Below are positions 6,036-12,124 of a DNA stretch of 12,231 nt, piece after piece. This DNA comes from Nitrospirae bacterium GWC2_42_7. Lineage in GTDB: Bacteria > Nitrospirota > Thermodesulfovibrionia > Thermodesulfovibrionales > UBA6898. The translations under genes were made by a program, and so were the position numbers. Numbering within the stretch: the first letter of the stretch is position 1; each line of letters begins with the position of its first letter. A model generated the notes under the pieces. The model had not been told where the DNA came from. It was given only the letters and a program-made list of their open reading frames with translations, and searched no databases. The stretch spans positions 2,097 to 14,327 of the forward strand of contig MHDW01000057.1 of the NCBI GenBank assembly GCA_001803645.1, given 5' to 3'.

Positions 6036-7061
6036 CTAATCAAACACTATTATTGCCTTAAGTGAATCCCGGGCATCTGCAGTAAGCCTGAATGCCTCTT
6101 CTGTTCTTTCTATCGGAAACCTGTGTGTCACGAGTTTATCAGCAGAAACAACTTTTTTTTCTATTAATTCAAATGCTTCCGCAGTATCATAAGGCCCGCA
6201 GGAATAGCTTGTAATAATGTTAATATCGTTAAAATACAGATGGTTAGGATCCAGAGTCAGTTTTTCTCCTGGCTTTGCAGGAGTAAACAAAAGCGCCTGT
6301 CCGCCGGAACGAACACATCTTATTCCCAGTGACATCACATCCGCGCTATTAGGCCCGACTACCACTAATTCAGCCATTTCATTGTTGGTTATATTGCTCA
6401 GGCTTTCATAAATATCTGCTTTTGATACATCAATTACTGCATCTGCTCCTAATGCGATAGCCTTATCAAGCCTGAATTTAACCATGTCCGCGCCAATTAT
6501 CCTGCCAGCTCCATATTCCCTTGCAAGCAGAATATTCATCATTCCCATAACGCCGAGGCCGATAACAAGAACTGTATCTCCCTGCCTGATCTTTGCCCTT
6601 TTCAGCCCTTTTACAACACAGGCAGTTGGTTCGATAAGAGTAGCGTCTTCATAACTAACTCCTTCAGTCAGTCTAATAGAATCATTTTCGAGATTTATTG
6701 ACGGGATTAGAATATATTCTGAAATACCACCTGGTATTATTCCTGAGCTCTTCCATGTAGCGCATTGGACATAATCTCCCCTCTTGCAGTATCTGCATTG
6801 AAAGCATGGGGCATGATGATGGGTAAAAACTCTGTCGCCTTTTTTGAAAGAAGTTACATCTTTGCCGAGCGCTGCGATCTCTCCGGCAGGCTCATGTCCG
6901 AGAACAACAGGCGCCTTCTTCTCTATATACCAAGGCATAACGTCTCCTGAACAGATTCCGCATGCCTTTGTTTTGATAATAACATCCCCAGCTCCCATTT
7001 GCGGAACAGGTATGTCCTCAATGCGGATGTCGTTGAATGAATATAGCTTAGCGGCTTTCAT
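6036..7061 (-). CDS. Zinc-dependent medium-chain dehydrogenase, second copy
   Basis: This 341-residue alcohol/polyol dehydrogenase of the MDR superfamily would oxidise a secondary alcohol or polyol with NAD(P)+ in the cytoplasm. The GroES-like catalytic domain shows ACGICSGDV (Cys37), LGHEPAGEI (His56, Glu57) and IEPTACV (Glu144) as catalytic-zinc ligands. Cys86, Cys89, Cys92 and Cys100 (CFQCRYC...C) form the structural zinc site. The Rossmann motif is GLGVMG (168-173). An acidic Asp192 at the end of the second strand favours NAD over NADP. It resembles threonine, sorbitol and similar dehydrogenases, but the substrate is unknown. No Shine-Dalgarno is evident. A perfect palindrome AAAATCCGGATTTT lies 16 bases upstream. 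It is a paralogue of the next gene upstream, sharing the HxAPC-x2-C-x2-C zinc loop. Confidence 0.92.
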   Translation of the reverse strand: MKAAKLYSFNDIRIEDIPVPQMGAGDVIIKTKACGICSGDVMPWYIEKKAPVVLGHEPAGEIAALGKDVTSFKKGDRVFTHHHAPCFQCRYCKRGDYVQCATWKSSGIIPGGISEYILIPSINLENDSIRLTEGVSYEDATLIEPTACVVKGLKRAKIRQGDTVLVIGLGVMGMMNILLAREYGAGRIIGADMVKFRLDKAIALGADAVIDVSKADIYESLSNITNNEMAELVVVGPNSADVMSLGIRCVRSGGQALLFTPAKPGEKLTLDPNHLYFNDINIITSYSCGPYDTAEAFELIEKKVVSADKLVTHRFPIERTEEAFRLTADARDSLKAIIVFD

Positions 7062-7076
7062 GTTTAGTTATTACAT

Positions 7077-7090
7077 AAAATCCGGATTTT
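7077..7090. promoter_or_regulatory. Perfect 14-bp palindrome upstream of the second dehydrogenase
   Basis: AAAATCCGGATTTT is a perfect dyad located 16 bases before the ATG of the dehydrogenase at 7061 (minus strand). Its position, symmetry and lack of a T-tract suggest an operator for a dimeric regulator rather than a terminator. No cognate regulator gene is present in the window. Confidence 0.4.
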
Positions 7091-7128
7091 GTTAGCTGGA
7101 GTGTAATCATTCAGTAGAAATTAAATCT

Positions 7129-7231
7129 ACCCACCCCTACACCCCTCCAAGGAGGGGAATTGAAGAAGGTACCATGAAAGGATGAGAGTAGTTTTTTAAA
7201 GTCCCCTCCTTGGAGGGGTGTAGGGGTGGGT
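7129..7231. repeat. 103-bp element with perfect 30-bp inverted arms
   Basis: The left arm (7129-7158) and right arm (7202-7231) are exact reverse complements over all 30 bases. They enclose a 43-base AT-richer core. Each arm carries its own small dyad CCCCTCC-AA/TT-GGAGGGG, and the arm ends read ACCCACCCC and GGGGTGGGT. The element lies in the 250-bp gap between the two dehydrogenase genes. There is no coding frame and no clear target-site duplication, so it is a MITE-like or REP-type palindrome. In RNA it would form a very stable cruciform-like hairpin. Confidence 0.85.
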
Positions 7232-7311
7232 TGTTTATACTTACTGAATGCATACTCAGGAATTGCAATCAAGACAAGCAAACGGCTGATGCGGAAAACC
7301 ACAAATGAAGC

Positions 7312-8328
7312 CTAGGGGACAATGGCATATTTAATGCCTATGCCATTAACAAGCATGTTAAATACATTTATGATGTCGCTCAGAGGGTATGTATCTGAAA
7401 TCAACTTTTTCACGTCTAGTTTCTTGTTTTTCAGCAGGAGAAAAGCCTTTTTAACATCCTGTGGAGTAAAATGGAAAGATCCTTTAATGGTTATCTCATC
7501 ATAATGAAGCCGCTCAGCACTAAAATTTACCGAAGATCCGGTCTTGCATCCGCCAAAAAGAATGACTGTCCCGCTCTTTTTGACATAATTGACCGATGAC
7601 TCCCATATTTCAGGCTTGCCTGTACATTCAAAAACATAATCTGCGCCCATTCCATCTGTAAACTCATGGACTAACTTGCCATCTTCAAGAGTGTTAATGA
7701 CAACATCTGCGCCGAGTTTTGCTGCTATTTTTAGACGTTCCTCTTCAAGACCCGTAATCAACACCTTGGCACCTTTTGATTTAGCTATCATCAGATGCAG
7801 AAGACCGATAGGTCCGGCCCCTATAATAAAAATAGTATTTTTCTTGTTAATGTTCAGAGGCTCCATGCCGTGAAGAACACACGATAAGGGCTCAAGAAAT
7901 GAGGCCTCTTTAAAATTCAGGCTTGCCGGTTTCTTATAAACGTTCTGCTGTACAATATGTTTTGGTATAACTATATACTCTGCAAAAGCGCCGAGTATTT
8001 TTGTAGACATCAGGGACTCGCAGAGATTAAACAATCCCAGCTTACAGTATTTACAGTTAAGACATGGTGCGCTATGTACAGCCATTACTGCATCGCCTGT
8101 CTTAAATTTACTGACACCTTTGCCTTTTGCTGCCACTATACCCGCAAATTCATGTCCGAACGGCCCTGGCATTGGGATAAGGGAATGTCCCCTGATAAAT
8201 GCCTTGAGGTCTGTACCGCAGGTCAGAGAAGACTTAATCTTTACAAGGAGTTCTCCTTCAGAAGGTTCCGGCACATCAACTTCCTTTAACTCAATAATAT
8301 GTGGTCTTGAAAGAATAGCAGTGAGCAT
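7312..8328 (-). CDS. Zinc-dependent medium-chain dehydrogenase, first copy
   Basis: This 338-residue MDR-superfamily enzyme has the same architecture as the neighbour at 6036-7061. SSLTCGTDLK holds the catalytic Cys37, and PFGHEFAG holds His59 and Glu60. Cys89, Cys92, Cys95 and Cys103 form the structural zinc lobe, and FLEPLSCVLHG holds the third-shell Glu. The Rossmann motif is GAGPIG (170-175), followed by ITGLEEERL. It most resembles the threonine/sorbitol/galactitol-type dehydrogenases; the precise alcohol is unknown. Its ATG lies three bases after the stop of the small membrane protein gene, so the two are co-transcribed and probably coupled. The GGAGGAAGG nearest the start is about 16 bases away, inside the previous gene. 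Confidence 0.92.
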   Translation of the reverse strand: MLTAILSRPHIIELKEVDVPEPSEGELLVKIKSSLTCGTDLKAFIRGHSLIPMPGPFGHEFAGIVAAKGKGVSKFKTGDAVMAVHSAPCLNCKYCKLGLFNLCESLMSTKILGAFAEYIVIPKHIVQQNVYKKPASLNFKEASFLEPLSCVLHGMEPLNINKKNTIFIIGAGPIGLLHLMIAKSKGAKVLITGLEEERLKIAAKLGADVVINTLEDGKLVHEFTDGMGADYVFECTGKPEIWESSVNYVKKSGTVILFGGCKTGSSVNFSAERLHYDEITIKGSFHFTPQDVKKAFLLLKNKKLDVKKLISDTYPLSDIINVFNMLVNGIGIKYAIVP

Positions 8329-8331
8329 ATT

Positions 8332-8580
8332 TCAGAATTCCAGCCTTCCTCCTAAAATTTGTCCTGTTACAGCTGCCAGTAAAAAAATCGGTATATAACG
8401 AAAATCAATATTTTCGAAAACCCGTGCAACAAAAACCACAGGTATCGGTAAATGTATATACAAAAACCACTTAAACGAGAACCTTTTTGTCTTACTCCTC
8501 AAAAATCCAAAATACAGATTCAAGACAAAGGTCAGAACAAAAATAACAGCAATAATAGCTGTTTTTGAACTAAAATCCAT
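8332..8580 (-). CDS. Small membrane protein of unknown function
   Basis: This 82-residue hydrophobic protein has three likely membrane segments: TAIIAVIFVLTFVLNLYFGF near the N-terminus, FLYIHLPIPVVFVARVF in the middle and IPIFLLAAVTGQILGG at the end. They are joined by a short basic loop (RSKTKRFSFKW). I do not recognise the family. The ATG at 8580 is preferred over a TTG three codons upstream because a promoter-like element places the transcript start close to it. It is the first gene of the putative dehydrogenase operon (three bases to the next start). It may be a membrane anchor or partner for the pathway, but this is inference from position only. Confidence 0.6.
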   Translation of the reverse strand: MDFSSKTAIIAVIFVLTFVLNLYFGFLRSKTKRFSFKWFLYIHLPIPVVFVARVFENIDFRYIPIFLLAAVTGQILGGRLEF

Positions 8581-8585
8581 TAGAA

Positions 8586-8614
8586 ACAATAACTTAAAAA
8601 AACGTAGAAGTCAA
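8586..8614 (-). promoter_or_regulatory. Candidate promoter of the dehydrogenase operon
   Basis: On the minus strand TTGACT (8614-8609, 5/6 to -35 consensus) is followed after exactly 17 bases by TATTGT (8591-8586, 4/6 to -10). Only five bases separate the -10 from the ATG at 8580, so transcription would begin at or next to the start codon and give a leaderless or near-leaderless message. No Shine-Dalgarno is present, which agrees. It lies in the 66-bp gap after the patatin gene and suggests the four downstream genes are a separate unit. Confidence 0.45.
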
Positions 8615-8646
8615 GATAATTAAGTCCGGGGTTGAAAAACTTCTTA

Positions 8647-9540
8647 TTAAAGCCTTTTTTCCTGCTTTAACTCTGCAATAATGCTTTGAATCCGTGGCAT
8701 TGCCTCAAGCGCTGCCTTTTCTCCTTCGAGAATTGCCTCATGTCTTTTTTCGAAATCAGATGAGCCAATTTTCCCGACTTTCGGCCTTATTACAACATCC
8801 GCACGTACAAGCTGTATTACGGCAAGTTTTGAATACATTACGCCTATGGATTGTAAGATAGTGTCGAGCGTGCTTTCAGGCTGCCTGCTGTCTATATCTG
8901 CTGAGATATCAACAGCAATAACAATATCTGCACCGAGTCTTCTGGCAGCATCTACTGCCACAGGGCTTACTATGCCGCCATCAACATACGTAACATTATT
9001 GATCTTCACAGGCCTGAATACTCCGGGGATTGCAGAGCTTGCCCTGACAGCTGTTCCTGTATTCCCTCTACCAAAAACAACCTCCTGGCCATTCTGTAAA
9101 TTTGCAGTAATCACATATAAAGGTATCCTCATTTTTTCAATAGGTGTGTTGTTAACAGTTTTGTTTATATACTCTTCGAGCTTTTCACCTTTCACAAAAC
9201 CATTGTCAGGCAAAAACATATCAATAATATCGTCTTGTTTTATACCAAACGCTATTTTCTGGAGCTGAAATGCGTCAAACCCATATGCATACAGACTGCC
9301 GACAAAGCTCCCTGCACTTGTTCCGACTATCATATGGATAGGTATCTTGTTTGCCTCCAATACCTTCAGTACACCTATATGCGCAAAACCTCTTGAGGCG
9401 CCTGCGCCAAGAACCACGGCTATCTTTGCAGGCTTTGGCGGCGGCTGGATCTCCTGCGTAGCGCAAGAAGAGATAAGCATTATTGAAAGGATCAGGATTG
9501 TGAATAAACTGTTTCTTTTATTGAAATTTATGTGAGACAC
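8647..9540 (-). CDS. Patatin-like phospholipase, lipoprotein (RssA-like)
   Basis: This 297-residue patatin-fold lipid acyl hydrolase has a type II signal peptide: a basic start, hydrophobic stretch LFTILILSIMLISS, then lipobox Cys26. It should therefore be lipid-anchored in the envelope. The oxyanion loop is GAGASRGFAHIG (45-56), the nucleophile elbow GTSAG (73-77, Ser75), and the catalytic Asp lies in VDGG (186-189, Asp187). SSAIPGVFRPV between them is also typical. The length is standard for the bacterial single-domain RssA-like group. Both dyad residues are present, so it is probably active on phospholipid or lysophospholipid; the natural substrate is unknown. The start is GTG at 9540, with Shine-Dalgarno AAAGGAG about seven bases upstream. 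It is read in the same direction as the dehydrogenase block. Confidence 0.92.
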   Translation of the reverse strand: MSHINFNKRNSLFTILILSIMLISSCATQEIQPPPKPAKIAVVLGAGASRGFAHIGVLKVLEANKIPIHMIVGTSAGSFVGSLYAYGFDAFQLQKIAFGIKQDDIIDMFLPDNGFVKGEKLEEYINKTVNNTPIEKMRIPLYVITANLQNGQEVVFGRGNTGTAVRASSAIPGVFRPVKINNVTYVDGGIVSPVAVDAARRLGADIVIAVDISADIDSRQPESTLDTILQSIGVMYSKLAVIQLVRADVVIRPKVGKIGSSDFEKRHEAILEGEKAALEAMPRIQSIIAELKQEKRL

Positions 9541-9545
9541 TCTAC

Positions 9546-9569
9546 TCTCCTTTTGGAGATTATATTATA
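9546..9569 (-). promoter_or_regulatory. -10 region and Shine-Dalgarno dyad of the patatin gene
   Basis: Two overlapping TATAAT copies (9569-9564 and 9564-9559, minus strand) precede the GTG at 9540; the -35 candidates (TTAACC or TGTATT) are poor. Immediately downstream TCTCC-AAAA-GGAGA (9559-9546) is a small perfect dyad whose right half is the Shine-Dalgarno. If transcription starts upstream of 9559 the dyad could mask the ribosome-binding site. Confidence 0.4.
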
Positions 9570-9712
9570 AACTTAGGAGGATGGTTAATACATTAAAGAA
9601 CTTCCCAAGAAAATTGAGGAGGATATTATCAGTCTTTTATAAAGCAGATTGCCACTTTTTCGTCATTTAATCACAAACGCAAGTTTATTAACAAAATATG
9701 GCGGTCCTCTGG

Positions 9713-9718
9713 TAAAAT
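9713..9718 (+). promoter_or_regulatory. Possible -10 box of hicAB
   Basis: TAAAAT ends six bases before the ATG at 9725, so a transcript would begin at about the start codon. TTAACA at 9688-9693 is a possible -35, but the 19-base spacer is long. No Shine-Dalgarno precedes the hicA ATG, which would fit leaderless initiation. Confidence 0.3.
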
Positions 9719-9724
9719 GTAACA

Positions 9725-9973
9725 ATGGGAAGGCAAGAAAAGCTTCTAACACAAATTTTACGTGGAACTTCCGATTCAAATATTGCTTTTGACGGATTAT
9801 GTAGTCTGTTAAAATATATGGGTTTTGAGGAAAGAATTAGAGGCGACCATCATATATTTACGAAGGATGGCGTTGCAGAAATATTGAACTTGCAGCCTAA
9901 AAGCGGGAAAGCAAAACCATATCAGGTCAAACAAGTACGAGATGTTATATTAAAATATAAATTGGGAGAGTAG
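9725..9973 (+). CDS. hicA: HicA-family mRNA interferase toxin
   Basis: This 82-residue toxin has the double-stranded-RNA-binding-like fold of HicA, which cleaves mRNA. The core motifs are SDSNIAFDGLCSLLKYMGF (16-34), RIRGDHHIFTKDG (37-49) and LNLQPKSGKAKPYQVKQVRD (54-73). The essential His is in the G-x-H-H-I-F motif (His42), where most relatives have G-S-H; the Asp at 41 is a mild variation. The final PYQVKQVR segment is the antitoxin-contact region. The length is normal for the longer HicA group. It is followed after four bases by the antitoxin gene, in the usual toxin-first order, and appears intact. Confidence 0.93.
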   Translation: MGRQEKLLTQILRGTSDSNIAFDGLCSLLKYMGFEERIRGDHHIFTKDGVAEILNLQPKSGKAKPYQVKQVRDVILKYKLGE

Positions 9974-9977
9974 AAAG

Positions 9978-10193
9978 ATGAGCAAATACAAATACGAAGT
10001 GATAATTTATTGGAGCAATGAGGACAAGGTGTTTATTGCAGAGGTGCCTGAACTACCGGGTTGTGCTGCGGATGGAGCTACTTATAAACAGGCTCTTGCC
10101 AATGTTGAGATTATCATCAAAGAATGGCTCGAAACAGCAAAAGAATTAGGACGCCCTATCCCTGAACCCAAAGGCAGATTAGTTTTTGCATGA
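9978..10193 (+). CDS. hicB: HicB-family antitoxin, short form
   Basis: This 71-residue protein has the partial RNase H-like fold of HicB: YEVIIYWSNEDKVFIAEVPE, then LPGCAADGATYKQALANVE and IIIKEWLETAKELGRPIPEP. The E-V-P-x-L-P-G-C and A-D-G-x-T motifs are the family hallmark. It ends right after the fold and has no helix-turn-helix or ribbon-helix-helix tail. It belongs to the short HicB class, which may not repress its own promoter in the usual way. The start at 9978 follows GGGAGAG at the end of hicA, so translation is probably coupled. Confidence 0.93.
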   Translation: MSKYKYEVIIYWSNEDKVFIAEVPELPGCAADGATYKQALANVEIIIKEWLETAKELGRPIPEPKGRLVFA

Positions 10194-10274
10194 TGATTGT
10201 ATAATTTTTTGAAACAAGAAGCTGTAAGAACATTTCAGTTTGCCGAGGGGAAAAGACAGAAAAGAGAAATATTA

Positions 10275-10904
10275 TCAGTTCATTTCATAAAGCTTCTCAA
10301 GTATCTTTACCATCGCCAGTGTATCAAGCTTGCAGTATTTAAGGAGTGCCTGGCGGATTTGTTCCCTTTCCTTAGCGTCCTCAGTCTGAATCATTTCAAT
10401 ATAGGCATTTGCTGCCATTCCGCCATCGCTTACTTCAAGGTCAGCATAACTCATCTCAGGCACTAATACTGGCAGCACATTTTTTAACGAGTATGAACCG
10501 TTCAGCTGCCAGTGATAGATGTCCTTGCTGCGGAAAAGAGGCATGGGGTCTCTCATGTTATTTATAATACTATCTATCTTCTCACTATATTCAGGAAACC
10601 ATTGCTTGAACTCTTTAAGCCTTCCTTCTTCAAAAGTCTTGTTCCATGCAAGGACACATGCATTGTCAGAAATTTCCTTCATCAATATATTTATCAATTG
10701 CTTTCTCGGGTCGTCTTCATTTGAAGGCAGAAACTCATGATGTTTTAACTCGCTTCCCTTTTCTATATAGTGCAATGAATACTGAAAGGCCATTTTCTCA
10801 TATGGATGCGTGTTGTTAAACAGGGGGAACCATAAGGGACTTGGTGCATTGAAGCCCTCTGATAAAAAGGGATTTGCTGAGATAAGTATTTTTTTGTTTG
10901 TCGT
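10275..10904 (-). pseudogene. DUF2779-type DEDD nuclease, C-terminal remnant
   Basis: An open frame of 209 codons (first ATG at 10793) matches the C-terminal domain of DUF2779 proteins, which are normally near 450-500 residues. Visible are THPYEKMAFQYSLHYIEKG, VLAWNKTFEEGRLKEFKQWF (the N-x-x-F-E/D exonuclease II-like motif), DIYHWQLNGSYSLKNVLPVL and LLKYCKLDTLAMVKIL (Y-x-x-x-D exonuclease III motif). The preceding part should carry L-D-F-E (motif I). Instead PFLSEGFNAPSPLWFPLFNN is found and an in-frame TGA lies at 10907-10905. With motif I and the whole N-terminal half missing, and no convincing start signal, this is best read as a decayed gene. In the family the domain is an RNase H-like nuclease of unknown role. 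Confidence 0.72.
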
Positions 10905-10931
10905 TCATCTTGATTTAATAATATCATGTTG

Positions 10932-10953
10932 AACTGCCAGCAGTATGGCAGTT
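10932..10953. repeat. 8-bp inverted repeat
   Basis: AACTGCCA (10932-10939) and TGGCAGTT (10946-10953) form a perfect hairpin with a six-base loop. It lies between the DUF2779 remnant and the PIN-like pseudogene. No T-run follows on either strand, so it is not a clear terminator. The surrounding 10905-11035 contains no credible gene. Confidence 0.45.
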
Positions 10954-11035
10954 TATTTAGAAGACCTACTGTTAGAAGTAAATCTGGAATTATCCAAGCC
11001 TGCAATAAATAGAAAGCACAAAAAGCGAGGGGTTG

Positions 11036-11392
11036 TTAGACATCCCTAATTCGAATCTTCTTGGCCGTTATTACAACAAATTTCCCGTAAAGTGAAGAGC
11101 CATATTCATTAAGAACTTTTATCAATGATTCAGAAATGTCGTTCAAATCCTTACTCTCATATCTCAGAAATATAACGCTTATATCTTTTTCATTTCTTGC
11201 AAATACCCAATGCCCAAAATCACTATCTTCAGTTAAGAGAAGAGCTCTGTGTCGCTTTGCGAGTTCGATTACCTTGTTGTCTTTTATCCCCTAATATTCC
11301 CGAAGAACTGATATTACATCAAATCCCTTGTTTTTCAGTTTAGTAACAATCCGGAAATCAACATCTTCATCCGCAAGTATCTTAAACTGCAA
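11036..11392 (-). pseudogene. DUF5615 PIN-like toxin with internal amber stop
   Basis: Read through one TAG, the 118-codon frame gives FKILADEDVDFRIVTKLKN, GFDVISVLRE, stop, GIKDNKVIELAKRHRALLLT and EDSDFGHWVFA, then a C-terminal part ending KKIRIRDV. This is the DUF5615 (Mut7-C/PIN-like) fold, with its acidic D-E-D near the N-terminus and T-E-D-S-D-F site. The TAG is codon 34 (11293-11291). All conserved blocks on both sides are in the same frame, so a single base change (for example from AAG or CAG) is enough to explain it. The putative start is TTG at 11392, overlapping the antitoxin stop by 11 bases. It is the presumed toxin partner of the DUF433 protein and would be non-functional unless the stop is read through or is a sequencing error. 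Confidence 0.8.
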
Positions 11393-11606
11393 TTATTTCC
11401 TCCTTGGAAATAACGTCGGCTGAATATGAGAGGACTGCAAGGATATCATCTTTTGTCAGATGCGGATACGCCTGAAGCACCTCATCTGTCGACATCCCCT
11501 CAGAAAGTTTTTTCAAAATAAGTTCGACTGTTATCCGTGTGCCTTTAATCACCGGTTTGCCGAGCATAATTTTTTGATCCGATACTATTTTTTCTGTATA
11601 AGTCAT
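11382..11606 (-). CDS. DUF433-family antitoxin
   Basis: This 74-residue protein has the typical DUF433 sequence: KIVSDQKIMLGKPVIKGTRI (6-25), VELILKKLSEGMSTDEVLQA, then YPHLTKDDILAVLSYSADVI. It forms a small helical winged-helix-like fold used as the antitoxin in VapBC-like pairs with PIN or DUF5615 partners. The start is supported by AGAGGAGA about five bases before the ATG. It overlaps the presumed toxin gene by 11 bases and is intact, although that toxin gene carries a stop codon. The 128 bases upstream (11607-11734) hold this ribosome-binding site and a TAAAAT (-10-like) but no gene. Confidence 0.88.
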   Translation of the reverse strand: MTYTEKIVSDQKIMLGKPVIKGTRITVELILKKLSEGMSTDEVLQAYPHLTKDDILAVLSYSADVISKEEIIAV

Positions 11607-11734
11607 GAAATCTCCTCTCTTTTTTAGTATTTTACCATATAAGGAGTTTTGGGGCTTTGGTAAATAGTGTTATGGACAGATTTTTGAAACTTTGGAATTG
11701 CGGGGGAAGGGCATTGGTGAAAAATTCAGGAATA

Positions 11735-12124
11735 TTACTTTTCTCTTTCAATCAGTCCGGTTATTTCTCTGAGGACTTCCTTAAAAGATGGCCTCTTAGC
11801 AGGCAGGAGTTCTTCAGGGATATGTTTATGTTCTGGGTAGGTTGATAATTTTTTTGCTTGCGGATCTAAGGCATTATCATATCTGAAGATAAGGGTTGTG
11901 TCTTTTGATAAGAAGTTATAGCCATACTTAAGGATATTAACACCTTCGGCTTTAAAGACCACAAATTCCTTAAAATGCAGTTTGGCGCTATTTGTAAAAA
12001 TAATTGTTCCGGCTATAAACGCTGCATTAGGGGGGCGTTCTTCAAAAGCAAGGTTTTGGGATTCTATAAAAGGATTAGTTGAGAGGATATCAAGAATTTC
12101 ATTCAGGTAGTCCTTTATTTGCAT
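11735..12124 (-). CDS. DUF6516-like protein, TA-associated
   Basis: This 129-residue protein has DYLNEILDILSTNPFIES at the start. The middle is beta-rich (AFIAGTIIFTNSAKLHFKEF, KYGYNFLSKDTTLIFRYDNA). It ends in LSTYPEHKHIPEELLP followed by PSFKEVLREITGLI. The R-Y-D-N-A then Y-P-E-H-K-H pattern is what I associate with the DUF6516 family, small proteins found in two-gene modules and suspected to be toxins. I assign it from memory of the pattern, not from a search. Its ATG overlaps the end of the upstream gene by 10 bases, so the two are translationally coupled. The conserved His residues in the P-E-H-K-H stretch are candidate catalytic residues (inference). Confidence 0.6.
   Translation of the reverse strand: MQIKDYLNEILDILSTNPFIESQNLAFEERPPNAAFIAGTIIFTNSAKLHFKEFVVFKAEGVNILKYGYNFLSKDTTLIFRYDNALDPQAKKLSTYPEHKHIPEELLPAKRPSFKEVLREITGLIEREK

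Noticed and set aside
7111..7302. 63-codon minus-strand frame across the inverted repeat
   Set aside because: It is built mainly of the palindromic arms read through and has no start signal.
9581..9670. Short plus-strand frame beginning MVNTLKNFPRKL behind AGGAGG
   Set aside because: The AGGAGG touches the ATG with no spacing, the product is under 30 residues, and nothing is recognisable. A second frame reading KELPKKIEEDIISLL is too short to call a gene.
10763..11005. 80-codon minus-strand frame upstream of the DUF2779 remnant
   Set aside because: It overlaps the remnant in another frame and its sequence shows no relation to the missing N-terminal half.
10945..11049. 34-codon plus-strand ORF starting MAVYLEDLLLEV
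   Set aside because: It has no ribosome-binding site, overlaps the end of the DUF5615 pseudogene on the other strand, and has no recognisable family.
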